Origin: Alitta virens
Taxonomy: Eukaryota; Annelida; Polychaeta; Phyllodocida; Nereididae
DNA length: 64,000 nt
NCBI GenBank assembly: GCA_932294295.1
Contig: OW028584.1
Span: 20,181,638 to 20,245,637, forward strand
Direction: 5' to 3'
Below the pieces are notes generated by a model, which saw only the letters and a program-made list of their open reading frames with translations, had not been told where the DNA came from and made no database searches. Position numbers and translations under genes: made by a program. Positions 24,374 through 36,382 of the stretch are shown here, one piece after another. Numbering within the stretch: the first letter of the stretch is position 1; each line of letters opens with the position of its first letter.

Positions 24374-24803
24374 ACAGGGTAACAAATATAAAATATTTGA
24401 AACATGTAAAAAATGAATGCAATCAGAAATGAGATGGAAAAAGGAATTGTATTGTACAGAGAAGAGAGGAGAGGAGAGGAGAGCAGAGCAGAGCAGAGCA
24501 GAGCAGAGCAGAGCAGAGCAGAGCAGAGAAGAGAAGAGAAGAGAAGAGAAGAGAAGAGAAGAGAAGAGAAGAGAAGAGAAGAGACGAGACGAGACGAGAC
24601 GAGACGAGACGAGACGAGACGAGACGAGACGAGACGAGACGAGACGAGACGAGACGAGGCGAGGCGAGGCGAGGCGAGGCGAGGCGAGGCGAGGCGAGGC
24701 GAGGCGAGGCGAGACGAGACAGGGTAACAAATATAAAATATTTGAAACATGTAAAAAATGAATGCAATCAGAAATGAGATGGAAAAAGGAATTGTATTGT
24801 ACA
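24374..24803. repeat. 85-bp flank duplicated 345 bases apart
   Basis: 24374-24458 and 24719-24803 appear identical (from ACAGGGTAACAAATATAAAA to ATTGTATTGTACA). Array 2 and one flank therefore arose by a 345-bp tandem duplication that included part of array 1. Confidence 0.85.
24464..24720. repeat. Pentanucleotide array 2 with pure blocks
   Basis: The order is GAGGA, 9 x GAGCA (24481-24525), 11 x GAGAA (24526-24580), 15 x GAGAC (24581-24655), 11 x GAGGC (24656-24710), 2 x GAGAC. Each block differs from the next at one or two positions. Confidence 0.88.
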
Positions 24804-25068
24804 CCAAAAAAAATCTCTTTCCGAATCGAAATGATGCATGATACATCTTCAACTGAAATCATTGTATTTCTCACTTTTAGGTTTTATTTCCAGATTTCTT
24901 TACGAGAGAGTGCATTATAGAAGAGATGTGGAACAGAGGAGAGAATGTGATATAAGGAAAGTTTATATCCCAAAGAAGAACATTTCACCTGTTGCAATGG
25001 CAGCACAAATATCAGGCTACACCATTAAAATTGGCCCAAAATGTTATACAAAGGTTGCACAAATGTTA

Positions 25069-25503
25069 AGCCCATTGCACACGAGAGTTTTTCGTGATCA
25101 CATATGATTTGGTCATAACCCCTTCTCATGACCAAATTTTCCTGTGTGCAGCAGACTATGATCGCGTCACATATGACTTGTGACGAGATCATGGGTATCT
25201 AGCACTGCTAGATAATCCATGATGAAATCAGAGACTTTCCATGATGCAAACCCCGTGTGCAGCAGTTTATGCCGTGATCACAGGGGCCTGGCCTGCTAAT
25301 AGCCAATCAGATGCGAGGGGTTTTGACTTGACCTAGAATACAGCAACCCTAGTTTGCAACAACTCCATAATGGCTAGTGAGGGGTTGTGACTCTGTCATG
25401 GGGTCCATCTCCGTGTGCAGCACATTATGCTGGCATCACAAGAAGGTGTTGTGATGCCATCACATGTGATGCCATCACATGTGATTCCCGTGTGCAATGG
25501 GCT
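25069..25503. mobile_element. Harbinger-like non-autonomous TIR element with TTA target duplication
   Basis: Perfect 15-bp ends AGCCCATTGCACACG and CGTGTGCAATGGGCT are flanked by TTA at 25066-25068 and 25504-25506. PIF/Harbinger transposons duplicate TWA, so the assignment fits, but no transposase is present. Inside, the motif GTGTGCAGCA with TATG and a GTGATCACA-type half palindrome recurs several times. Confidence 0.75.
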
Positions 25504-25851
25504 TTAGAGGGTGATCTTACTCCTGTCTACTTACTTTAAAAATAAAGACATGATACAAGAGATTTTAAAGTATCTTGTGTACATGTGCCTTACTTCTATA
25601 CATGTGTGCCAGAATTGAACCATCATACTTCCTACTTAAAGTTTCATTTGATATTCGCCATCTCATGCATATATTCTCCGTATCATAATTATACTCATAA
25701 ATAGTTCACAGGCTGAGGATAGAAAACGTGATCGCCGTGTACAAATAGTGTCTGCACTTATTCTCATGGTGTATGACATTTCCTTCAGGTTAGATCTTTT
25801 GAGAGTACATTGAACCCAATTCTTCGAAGCTACTGGGTCTGAATCTTAGTC

Positions 25852-25990
25852 AGCTTATATGACCAGCTGCAAGAGGCAGATGTAATGATGAGATAGAGTC
25901 CACACTATGATGCACATTTATCCCATGGGTGGGGTCTTTGACTTGCCTTAGCATAGACACCGAATACAAGGCACCTCAATTTAAAGTCTC
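25852..25990 (-). mobile_element. SINE fragment, same family as 26.1 kb
   Basis: It carries the 3' body segments (ACCAGCTGCAAGAGGCAGAT, CCCATGGGTGGGGTCTTTGA, TTAGCATAGACACC) without a tRNA head. It lies about 100 bases from the fuller copy. Confidence 0.6.
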
Positions 25991-26094
25991 ATGTGACAGT
26001 AAAATAAATCAATGATAAAATATCTAAGAAGCAGAAAGATAGATCTAAACAGAAAGATAGATAGATAGATATGGATAGATAGTTAGATAGTGCA

Positions 26095-26358
26095 GCCCTC
26101 TACGGCAAGTTCTTGCCGCTATCGAGGGTTGATTGATAAGGAGAGTCCCCCGTTTTACACGTTTACCCCATGGGTGGGATCTTTTACTTGCCTCAGCATA
26201 GACACTGAGTACAAAGGACCGCAAATTTAAGGTCTCGTCCGAACGACATCCAGCTTGGAAGATGGGAAGATGCTCATGAAAGGTGCCCAGGACTGGGATT
26301 GAACCCGGGTCCTTCAGAGGAACAGGGGAGCATCTTACCACTAGACCACCCAGCTGCT
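26095..26358 (-). mobile_element. Second tRNA-derived SINE family, near-complete copy
   Basis: On the minus strand, box A TGGTCTAGTGGTAAG (26334-26348) and box B GGTTCAATCCC (26295-26305) are followed by a body containing the segment TCTATGCTGAGGCAAGTAAA, which recurs in several other places in the window. It differs from the Gly-like SINE in both head and body. Confidence 0.7.
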
Positions 26359-26364
26359 GTAAAA

Positions 26365-28241
26365 CAAAAGAGACTCGCACAATTAAAGTGAACTAAGATA
26401 TATCTGACGTTTCTTTTTATTTTCTTTGTGTACATGTTCAGTTGTATATAGAATAAGTAATGTAAGTCATACATTTAAAAGATTAAACTACTTCTTCTTT
26501 CAACAATGCAAACGTTATGATGAGATGATAAAACTGAATTTACACCATACTGAAGTACTTGTATTGTTTTGTTTACTCAATTATATCACACTTGAGAAAA
26601 AATAAACTGAGAAAAAACACAGTGACAGTGTTACGGTGTCCTGCAAGGCGTCTCACTTGAACCAGGCCTTATTAGCAGGCTCCCAGTAGCAGGGCTATCT
26701 AAGAGATAAACATGCAAGCCATCTAGGGGCCCCTTATATCTGATGAAAGAAGAAAACCCGTCAGATCCCCCCTCACTTCATCTGTGCCTCGTTTTAGATT
26801 AATTACACAAAGACGTCAGGACTAGGGCGATAAAAATCCCGCAGATGTACAGTCAGCGCCACCAAATTGGACCCACAATTTGTCACCAGTTTGGAGGCTT
26901 TGGTGTTCTCATAATACTAAAGAACTGGGTCTCCCCTTGTTAGTTTGCCTGGTCGATATCCCTCCATAAAAAAAGGGCTTATAAGTTATGACGTAAATAA
27001 AATGGATGAGTCACCATACCCTACAAATGTAAACGGCATGTTGGGAACATATTTAAATTACACGAAAAAATATACATTATAGGAATGTTACCGCAATAAT
27101 TGATAATGTATTTCACATGGTGAAATAATTTTGACAACTTTATTTGCTAATATCATTTATATAATATTTCTGCAGGCTTTTGTAGGGTCCAAAGATTTCT
27201 AATGTGACAATATGTTCTTATATTGACATAATGTTTGTGAACCAGACATATACAGTTGTGAAGTGAGTTATGCAAAGTCCATATCGAACTGATTTAACTC
27301 GTTATGTGAGTGTGACATTTGATTAAAATTAGTAAAAATTAATTAGCATATTTAATAAACTTGGAAACAAACCTCCAAAGAACGTCATGTTAATCCAAGG
27401 GATGCCTGCAAGTCAGCCAATGGAAGTCCTGGCTTCACATGACGTCTTCTGGAGTTTAGTCAATGATATCGGCTGTTGATGTCAAAATGTCCAAAATGTA
27501 AGTCAGAATGTCTAAAATGTCAGCCGTTAAAGATTTTTTGTGAATAAAATAACAGCGAAATAAACAAGAAAATATGATAACACCTTAAAATTGATATTTT
27601 CATTCTGTGGACCTTTAGCTTTTAGAGAAAGGGATGGGACTTTTTGTCTTCTGCGTCTCAGATTGTAATATAATATTTAGTATATGTATCAAATTACTTA
27701 TTACATTTCAGAAGGAAAGTATTGCAGCTTTGTAGAATATGAACAACAGCCCAGTTTTTGATCGTTCTTGCATCCATCTTAAAGATGACATTCTTAAGAG
27801 ACATCTACACATAGAAATTCGATAATACCACGTTCCATATTTAAAATTGTTTTTGTATGCCTCATAATTCAGATTTTTCCTTGAAAGATTTGACAAGTCT
27901 CTTAATGACAATGCCATATTTTTAATCATTTTAAGAAGAAGGTTTTAACCTTATCCTGTAACTTGCCATGGACCCTCAATGTCCCTCATAGACCTAAAAC
28001 ATTTTACTATCCGTCTTACTTAGGACTGAGTGATGTGAGACATGAATTTGCCAAAAAAATGTAGATTTCCCTTAAATTTCCAGAACAGACAGGGACAGTT
28101 TTAAAGTGGAGAGAAATTATTTTTAGCAACAGTAACTCACCCTACAATGTACACATGACCAGTTACAGGTCAAAGGCTAACGAGGCAGACGTTATGATGA
28201 TTGGATTGTCTCATGCTAACATCGAGATCTCATTATATAAA
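26365..28241. other. No gene seen outside one MITE
   Basis: AT-rich DNA with one CATAGACTTGG-family MITE and a SINE scrap at about 26,500-26,560. Confidence 0.5.
27359..27460. mobile_element. MITE, same family, copy 2 (one end decayed)
   Basis: It shares ACTTGGAAAC, AACGTCATG, CAGCCAATGGAAGTCCTGG, CACATGACGTCTTCTGGAGT with copy 1. The right terminal CCAAGTCTATG is missing. Confidence 0.65.
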
Positions 28242-28420
28242 ATGTATGTATGTATGTATCTATCTATCCATCTATCTATCTATCTATCCATCTATCCATC
28301 CATCTATATCTATCTATCTATCGATCTATCTATCCATCTATCCATCCATATATCCATATATCTACCTATCCATCTATCTATCCATATACCTATCCATCTA
28401 TCCATCTATCTATCAGTCTC
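28242..28420. repeat. TATC/CATC tetranucleotide array
   Basis: TATC and CATC units in a mixed pattern for about 180 bases, after (ATGT)n at its left edge. Confidence 0.85.
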
Positions 28421-28916
28421 CCATTACAACTGTTAAGATGCCGTACATCTGGCCACACCTGATAGTCTCGCATCGCTGTCCAAATTGCAAGACACAATAA
28501 AAGCTGTTGTAATTGGAACTCACAATCTTGGACTGACAAATGGACCTCTTTTATAGTCAATCACATTGTAAGAAAAAGATTGGAGAGAGTCTGGGTAACT
28601 TAATTAGAAAAGGAAAGAACTCTTGTTTAAAATGATTGATCACAGCCCGGTTAATCATTTTACATTATAATTGGGGAATAAAACAAAAAAGACTGAAATC
28701 TCAGATATCCTAAGAATCCAATGTTCATTCAAAACCACCTCATTCATTATAGTTGGGATTTCCTTCTAAACACTCAGTTTGGAAATGTAATTTAAAGTAG
28801 AATTAGACGCCTATGATTTGATATGATCTATATGTGTTATGTACCTAATATAGATACATGTCTATATGGGTGCATGTGAAATTTGGTCTGCTCTTAAGAT
28901 GACTGCATTGTAATAG

Positions 28917-29232
28917 TGGATTTTCACGGAAGTTTCTTGATGTTTGCACCAGGTGGCTATGACAGAATACTGCAATTCTATTGGTTGAAGAAGTTCCTGA
29001 CCTTGACTGTGATTGGCTGAAGCAAAGTGCATCCGAGCACCAGTATTTCTAGTGCATTTTAATGTACATTTGACATCTTATCTTTCAATGGATTTTCGTT
29101 ACTTCCCTGAGAAAATTATATTTATTGAACAGGTTACTTATTATCTTATATGTCTGAAAAGCAACATGAGTAATAAGAGGAGAAGAAAGACTTATGTCTT
29201 GCTCTGCTTCTGTAATGTCTCAGAGACCCGAT
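28917..29232 (+). repeat. Dispersed repeat, copy C (most complete)
   Basis: It holds all family segments in order without interruption and ends next to MITE copy 2. Confidence 0.78.
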
Positions 29233-29235
29233 AGG

Positions 29236-29352
29236 CAGATAGCATTCCAAATCGGGCCAGCGTCGTTTCTACATAGGCCACCGTCGGTACAGCATTGTTT
29301 TGATGTCACCAACGTCGCGCCAACGCTGAAATGATTTGGAATGCTATCTGGG
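29236..29352. mobile_element. MITE, same family, copy 2
   Basis: It has the terminal repeats and the CTACATAGGCCACCGTCGGT centre shared with copy 3. It lies immediately after a dispersed-repeat copy ending near 29232. Confidence 0.8.
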
Positions 29353-29937
29353 TATGGCTTATCATCTTTAGCAATGACAGCAGTATTGGCACTCTCCAAA
29401 ATGGGCGTATTCACTTCGGTGTTTGTACTAAGGGCCAATGTACATTTGGGCTTCAATTATATAATCACTAGATAATCTAATCAGTTAATTATTTATGATG
29501 ATGTGTTATGAACTTATGACCCTGAACAGTATATTTATGAGATCTATTTATAATAGACCATAACTGTGAATCATACCAATGAATAACTAATATATGAAAT
29601 AAGTGTATCACTGCTATTCAGATGACTCGTTAATTTAGAATAAAGACACAACTCTATATTTACAATTGTTAACACGGTTGCCACAATTAACAGAATTTCA
29701 GTAAGAAAGGACTTATGAACAAGTAGGCAGTGATCATATGACTTTCTGATGTGAATTTTTAATTTCTTCTTTTTTTTTTTTTTGTCTTGCCTGTATCAGA
29801 GGCTGACGTAATGATGAGATAATTATTTATGTGGTATTGACATATTAAAAAGCACAAATGCAATGATTTCAATTAGATAAGATATATGATAAGATAAATA
29901 AGATGAGATATGAGATGAGATGAGATAAGATGAAATA

Positions 29938-30056
29938 CCCAGATAGCATTCCAAATAGGGCCAGGGTCATTTCTACATAGGCCACCGTCGGTACAGCATC
30001 GTTTTGACGTCGCCAACATCGCGCCAATGCTGAAGCGATTTGGAATGCTTTCTGGG
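29938..30056. mobile_element. MITE, same family, copy 3
   Basis: Terminal repeats CCCAGATAGCATTCC and GGAATGCTTTCTGGG are flanked on both sides by TA, a possible 2-bp target duplication. It is inserted beside a GATAA/GATGA-type simple array. Confidence 0.82.
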
Positions 30057-30188
30057 TAAGATAAGACAAGATAAGCCAGGACATGGCAAAAAACAATAAA
30101 CACCATTCAACTATTAGTCAATAATAAAATATCAATTGATATTAAACAATATAACCACTTTAAAAGATGATGTCAAAGTAAGCAATAA

Positions 30189-30306
30189 CCCAGATAGCAT
30201 TCCAAATCGTTTCAATGTCGGCACAACGTAGGTGATGTTGATTCCATGTTGTACCGACAGTGGCCTATACAGAAACGATGCTGGGCCGATTTGGAATGTT
30301 ATCGGG
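30189..30306. mobile_element. MITE, same family, copy 4
   Basis: It has terminal repeats CCCAGATAGCATTCCAAATC and GATTTGGAATGTTATCGGG, flanked by AA on both sides. It is only 132 bases from copy 3 and in the opposite internal orientation. Confidence 0.8.
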
Positions 30307-30747
30307 AAGGTGGTTATGATTTAAAACAAACTGATCATTGACATGAAGGCCAAGCCAAGATGATAAATTTTAAGATTATGTGCATAAGCCCAATGAAAAT
30401 GATATATAATTTTGAAAATGGTCTTTTTAAAAGTTCTTTTAACTTGTGAGGATCCATGAGGTCATATTCTGTTGTTTTTACATTAATAGAGGGAGTTCTT
30501 AAGGGCTATGTGGCCTAATTAGTGAAGTGGTCTTAACAGTAAGGTAGGTTATCTTAAGTTAGGCTGCCTTAAGGTGCGTTCAATCCAATTTAAATTTTTT
30601 CCTTGAAGTTACAAAAAATTGTCTGCCCAGCAAATTTCTGACATCCCAAATTCTTGGTAGTATTTGTCAGGCCATAGTGAATGTGAAAATGGAAAAGATA
30701 TTCTCATGAAAATTTTATATCAGCACATGTGTTCTTATGTATTCTCT

Positions 30748-30840
30748 AATACTTTTAAAGCTCTTTAAGTCAATTTGGCACTTGGTAAAAACCAGGATTT
30801 TACTAAGTGCCAAATTGACTTAAAGAGCTTCTAAAGTATT
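30748..30840. repeat. Near-perfect 93-nt hairpin
   Basis: Arms 30748-30790 and 30798-30840 are 43 bases each with three mismatches and a 7-base loop. It could be a minimal MITE or the precursor of a small RNA. Nothing else in the window matches it. Confidence 0.75.
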
Positions 30841-31320
30841 TCTTTTTTAGGACAGCTAGACACAGTTTTTAGAGACAGCTGAAGAATTAAGTCATTGGAA
30901 AGTCTGCTACCGTCCAAAGAAATTTCACCTGACTAAAATAAAAGAAACTTGACAGCTATTTAGGTGATTAAACCAGGCTTGGAAAAGTTTCTGATGAAAT
31001 GAAGACAATTTTTTTTCTGTATTTTTTCATTTCTTTTAAATTGTGTTTCTGATTTAAGGAAAGTTTTCAAGCATTTAAACAAAAATTTGTCAGAATGACT
31101 AACAATAGTCATGAACGATCTTTGGACCAAAAAGTAGTCAGATTAACTATCTCTAAGTGTGAGGCATAGTTATATGACTTGTGGATGTTTTAAAGTCACC
31201 TTGCATTTTTTGCTATATAAACGGAATCTCATAAAACATCCATGGTATATGAAATTTACTGGTCTTAATTTTCCGATGGTTTTAAGATTAATCCAAAAAT
31301 GCATAACTGTTACAGATATA

Positions 31321-31462
31321 TATTATACAATGGTTACATGTGAGACATGAAGATATGTACTCCCGAAAATGTCAATGTACAACCATGCCAATAGGCCGAG
31401 TTGTACATAACATTCGAAGGCGTACATATATCATGTCTCACAATGTAACCATTGTGTAATTG
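31321..31462. mobile_element. Small TIR/foldback element
   Basis: ACAATGGTTACATGTGAGACATGAAGATATGTAC-type sequence at the left (positions 31325-31358) is repeated inverted at 31411-31458, with arms of roughly 40 bases. The centre contains a short GTACAAC/GTTGTAC inverted pair. Confidence 0.65.
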
Positions 31463-32737
31463 TTATGTACCACTGAACCCCAATACCTTTATTGTCAATT
31501 TGTTCTAATAAATAATGCCTTAGCTTTCAAAAAATGTTTGAGAATTTTGAAAATTGGATTAAAATTAAAAATATTATTCATGATTTCCAGCGGGGCGCTG
31601 GAGATGCTGCTTCATACCATGCCCACTTTTAGCTGCCTACCAATCGCAGTGCAGCGTGGCTGGCTAACTGTTGTACATGGGGATTTGTACAACGGCGTAT
31701 TAATGCTTAATTGCACTGGTAAGCGATACAATATAGGATATTATAAGAGCTGTTTTGATTCAGATTGTTTATTCAGAAAAAAAGACTTGTAGAACATAAC
31801 AAAATATGCATAATATGTCGAAATAAAACATAGTAAATATGGAAATCTTAGGAATTAAATTCAAAGAAACTCCCTATAAAAAAACCTCATAATTTGAACC
31901 ACCAATTTCTGCACCCAGGTATTTTCTTTTCTTGTGTATTTTACCCTTTGCAAAGACCACCTCGCTATTAAGACCAGTAAAATGTTATATTATATTTAAC
32001 TGTTACCTGTGAGACATTTCAGAGCTCTTTGTGCATCATTCTATTTTTCAGTTGTCTATTCTGAATAAAACTAATACCTTGAGGAATAATTCATGTTGTA
32101 ATCTTTTCCAAATGGCCCTATTCTATTCATTTATTTTCTGTAAATGTCTGTAAACGGCTAGTGTTACCTATTCATTGAAGAAATCACAGCATGCTTACAG
32201 TGACTACTTTTCTTTTTTTTTTCGTAATTGCCTCACTGCTAATTCTGCCTACTGTTTCCTGCTGTGAGTAGGCAGTCCTGTGTTGGCAGCTCTCCTATGG
32301 CCAGATTCCAAGTCGACTAAGCTTAATTAAGTTAGTGAAGGAGTCCAAATTGCAATGATATATTGATGGGCGCCCTCTGCCCCAAACATAATTAATCACT
32401 ACAAACCCTCCACTCCAGTTCTCAGTGTTTTCTCTTAATTGGCTAAATAAATCATCCTCTTGGCTCTAATTGTCCACAAACCATCTTTAGGTTGTTGCGA
32501 AATTGTAGGCTTTGTTTTGAGATGGCAGGCCTAAGAGTCTAAGAGTCTCTGTACCATGGCTGCAAATTAACCATGCAAAAGTTCAATATGAGCGAAGCCA
32601 ACCCCATGCATGCAGGCTTACAAGTCATGTTATAATTGGGTTCATTAGATCATGTGTGTGCAAGCTGAGACTTAGAACCACCCTAATGAATCAAGGAAAT
32701 GGTCTTAAATATCAAAATTAAGGAGTTTCGGCTGGTG

Positions 32738-32921
32738 GTGGTGGAGTAGGGCTTTACGTCATGTATTTCTGCACCTGATGGGCTAATTAGGACAGGCAGG
32801 GACCATGGCAATGAGACGAAGAATGAAACAGCCATCCAACATAGGCTCGACTAGGAATTGAACCCGGGACACAGTGGTTGGAAGCTCAGTGCGCTACCAC
32901 TGAGCTAGGCCCCCACCCCCC
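32738..32921 (-). mobile_element. tRNA(Gly)-like SINE, copy 2, with target-site duplication
   Basis: It has the same tRNA head and body as the copy at 9.1 kb. It is flanked by AGTTTCGGCTGGTG (32724-32737) and AGTTTCGGCCGGTG (32922-32935), a 14-bp target duplication with one difference, which shows insertion by retrotransposition. Confidence 0.82.
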
Positions 32922-33393
32922 AGTTTCGGCCGGTGATTTTAATCATTGAACTGCACAGGAACATTGGTACGATTGGTTAAGAAAGGGTCGCGGACTTAAG
33001 AGGAGACACTCCTCCATAACGTTCCCAGTTTTTGTGGAGTGCTCCTCACTCTTGAATATATAATATAAATAAAATCTGCAGCTAATGCCTGTGGGTGTAC
33101 CAATTCGGATTATGTCTTTTTTATTATATAATTATTAGCAGCTGTTGGAGCTTGGCAATATTATATGAAAACCACACGAGTCAGTGACCTGCTTGACAGA
33201 TCACTGACGAGTTGTGGATTTCAATTTATTCTCCAATTAATTCCAGTCACATGGAACTTAAATTTTTTTAAATCGGATGGAAATTGACAAATTTATTTAA
33301 AAGAAAGTACACAATTCCATGCTGTATTTCAAATGCGAAAAAAGACTGAAGGCAGTGTCGACAGTATCATGAACATCTTCGATTTGCGATTGT

Positions 33394-33529
33394 ACAAGGC
33401 CAAATGTACCACGTGCATTTTCCATGAGAATGAAAAATGCATGGAAAACGCATGGTTTTAAACTAATTATAATGAGGCAAAAACCATGCAGTTTCCATGG
33501 AAGAACGCACGTGGCACATTTGGCCATGT
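33394..33529. mobile_element. 136-bp foldback element
   Basis: The ends ACAAGGCCAAATGTACCACG and CGTGGCACATTTGGCCATGT are inverted. A second inverted pair around CATGGAAAACGCATGGTTTT lies inside. The whole element folds on itself. Confidence 0.7.
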
Positions 33530-34907
33530 ATGAAGCCGTACTTAGTCAATTATGGTCCGCAGTTATATTGTGTAGCTAAATCCATCTTCTTTTAGAATAG
33601 TAGGTTGGTATCAAACTGTCTCATCAGCTGTAGTCACGCTGGCATTTTTATGGCCGTACGCATTTCGTCCTTATTTGGAAATAGCAACGTCTTGAGCTTC
33701 CTTATTTGGGCAATGCATGAACTTAATTCTGTGTGGTATGAAAAGCATACCACCTTGCCCGTATCACCCACTATTCCATGTGATATGGATGCGATTTGGG
33801 AATAAATGAAAGTTGACATGGGTTGTTGTAGTGTAGTCTCTTAACATTGAGGTGCTCGCAATTCTAAATTATTTGCACATTTTTTGGACACTGGCAAGTG
33901 GTTCTGGAAATATATGTGGTCCTAATATCGAGGTGGTCTTCATTCTAGTAACATTTGCATAAAAAACTTTTTTACTTGGGACTTATGCTGTCAAGCAAAT
34001 GGTCTTACAATCAAAGTGATCCACATTATATGGAGTGGTTTGCATGTGGCGCCATGCTCTTGTAAAACAATGAGTTTTCTAGCTACTTAATGCAAGGCAA
34101 CTAAAAGATAAACGAAAAGTTGATATATTTTGACACTTATTACAGGTGTACTCTAATTAATTTTACACTGTAAGTTTATTTGATGTCATTGACATTAAAA
34201 AAAAAACAGTTTCATCGAGCTCAGGTAAACTTCTAATTTGTTTCAATATGGTGTCACACAAGGGGGTGTACTGTAAGCAATTACTAAACTAATAAAGACA
34301 TCGAGTGCATTTCATTAAGGGAGAAATCTTGTCACAGCTCTATTTTGTAACAACGGTAAAAAAAAACCATTCTGCTATGACATAATAGGATTTAAGTGCA
34401 ACAGAACACAATTTTCTCATTAGTATAAATCAGCAAAAAAGATAAAAAAATTAATTTCCAAAATGATATTGTTTGGCTCAGACAAAATAAATTAGATGAA
34501 GAAAGACTTGCATCTATAAAATTAGTATGTGTGTGAAGTGCTTACAAGGAGCATGGAGTCTCTAGTGACTCCATGTATGGAGGAACTGCTCCACTCCAAA
34601 GGCAAACGGATACTTGGCAATAGGTAAAATGACCCTAACCATGCCGTAATGGGAGTTGAGAAAGACTCATGCTTGAACAGACCTGTGTACATTGTGATGT
34701 CGGTAGAGCTTGATCTATATTGAGATAGCAGATGTGTAACATGGTGTGGATTCAAAGCTTTATCATCTCATCATTAGCACAGAGACAATGCAATGACTCA
34801 GATACTCAGATACAGTTTCAGGTCAGTTTGATTTTGACCCAGCGTTGATAAGACTTGATTGTGGCCGGGCCAACGTGATATGTTATCTGTCTCTGTGCTC
34901 GGCCATC

Positions 34908-35090
34908 TTTATGTCTGTCTGTCTGTCTGTCACACTGTTTGGCTGTCGTGCTGTCTCATCATGCTGTCTGTCTGTCATAATATCTGGCTATAGCACTGTC
35001 TGTCTCTCTTGCTATATTGTCTGTTTGTCTGTCTAGCTGTCTAGCTGTCCGTTCGTCTGTTTGTCTGTCTAGCTGTCCAGCTGTTCGTCA

Positions 35091-35122
<32 letters not shown>

Positions 35123-35235
35123 TGCTATCTTGTCATCATGTTGTCTGTCATGTGTTGACTGCTTTTGTGCTTTCTTTCTATCTGTCTGCCCGGCTGCCAA
35201 GCTGTTTCTGTTCTGACTGTCTGTCTCTGTAGCTT
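34908..35235. repeat. CTGT-rich tetranucleotide array
   Basis: Interrupted CTGT, CTAG and TTGT units. The clean core is at about 35092-35122. Confidence 0.8.
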
Positions 35236-35724
35236 ATTGTGCAACTAAGAACCTTTTATCCGAGATAATGTTCTATCTCTTAGACTCCTATTCTCCTAAT
35301 GGATACAGTAGCTAATTCCTGCACATCCATTCTTGCCAAGCTCTTTATTTCTAATCGTTTTTTGGGGCAGGAAATTTCCATCCGTCCGGTATTTTCAGCA
35401 GAATTTTCTATGAGGGGAATTAGGCCACACTGTTGGGGATTCTCATTGAAGGCTTCAAAGAGGATCCAACTAGTGCTGTGGTTTCGCTTCAGCTGTATGA
35501 TAACATGTCATAGCTGTTGCACAAACCTGACAATGATTAGCAGTAAATTGGTAATAATCTGATATAACCAATAACATCCCATTTGCAGTAGAAATTACTA
35601 TATAACGGAGTCCATAATAAATGTACACTTTTATTTTCTTTCATATTTGGGCAAAATTGTTAATATTTATGTAAAGTCAATTCAGAACTCCCTAACTCAT
35701 AAAACCTCTCTGGACCAAATAAGT

Positions 35725-35975
35725 TTGAAGTTTGCTGTCTTTCCAATGATGTCAGCATTACAGCCATGGATTTGTTATGGTCACAGAGTAGAGGCGGAAT
35801 TTCCAATGGAGAACACAGCAAAACTCAAGTTCATAGTTTCACAGAAGTGTTTTTATCATGCAGCTAAAAGTTGGGATTCAACTTGTCGTTAATTTCTGTG
35901 CTGCTCTCAGCCATTTTTGGAAAAATATGACAGAAAACCAGATGGACATTTATTATGAATCCTAGATAGTATAAT
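35725..35975 (+). repeat. Dispersed repeat shared with 55.85 kb, copy 1
   Basis: It shares CTTTCCAATGAT, TTATGGTC-CAGAG, CAATGGAGAA-A-AGC and GGACATTTAT-ATG-ATCCTA in the same order with 55,850-56,020. Diverged copies of an unnamed repeat. Confidence 0.5.
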
Positions 35976-36382
35976 AACTTACATTTTCCATTTAGATCGA
36001 CCATTAATTAAGTGGTCTGAATAGTGAGGTGACTTTATAGTAAGGTTATCTCGTCCTAGCATTGTGAATAAACTCTAAAGGTAATTATTCACTCGTTAAA
36101 ATTTAAGAATTATGTTATCATAATATCAGGTGTTAGTCTAATGACGGAAATGAAATATCTGTAATGATACTAAACAACATGCTGTGAACCAAATTATCAA
36201 ACCAGTTTGGACATGTCTCCGGATTCATTTCTACAAAAATTGCATGTCTTAAACAGACCTTGTTAATTGTAAGCTCTGAAATTCAGCAAAACACATTATA
36301 CAACTCTGATTTCACGTGGCGATATTGAAATCATTCATTAAAAAAACCAAATTTATGTAACATTTGACAATGTCTATGTTAA

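Larger units (their letters stand above)
33530..36382. other. No gene seen outside listed repeats
   Basis: It has AAGACCACC-family scraps near 33.9 and 36.0 kb, a SINE scrap near 34.74 kb, the CTGT array and one dispersed repeat. Confidence 0.5.

Noticed and set aside
24143..24874. 243-, 218- and 114-codon frames
   Set aside because: They run through GAGAC-type pentanucleotide arrays; a period-5 repeat without stops gives open frames on both strands.
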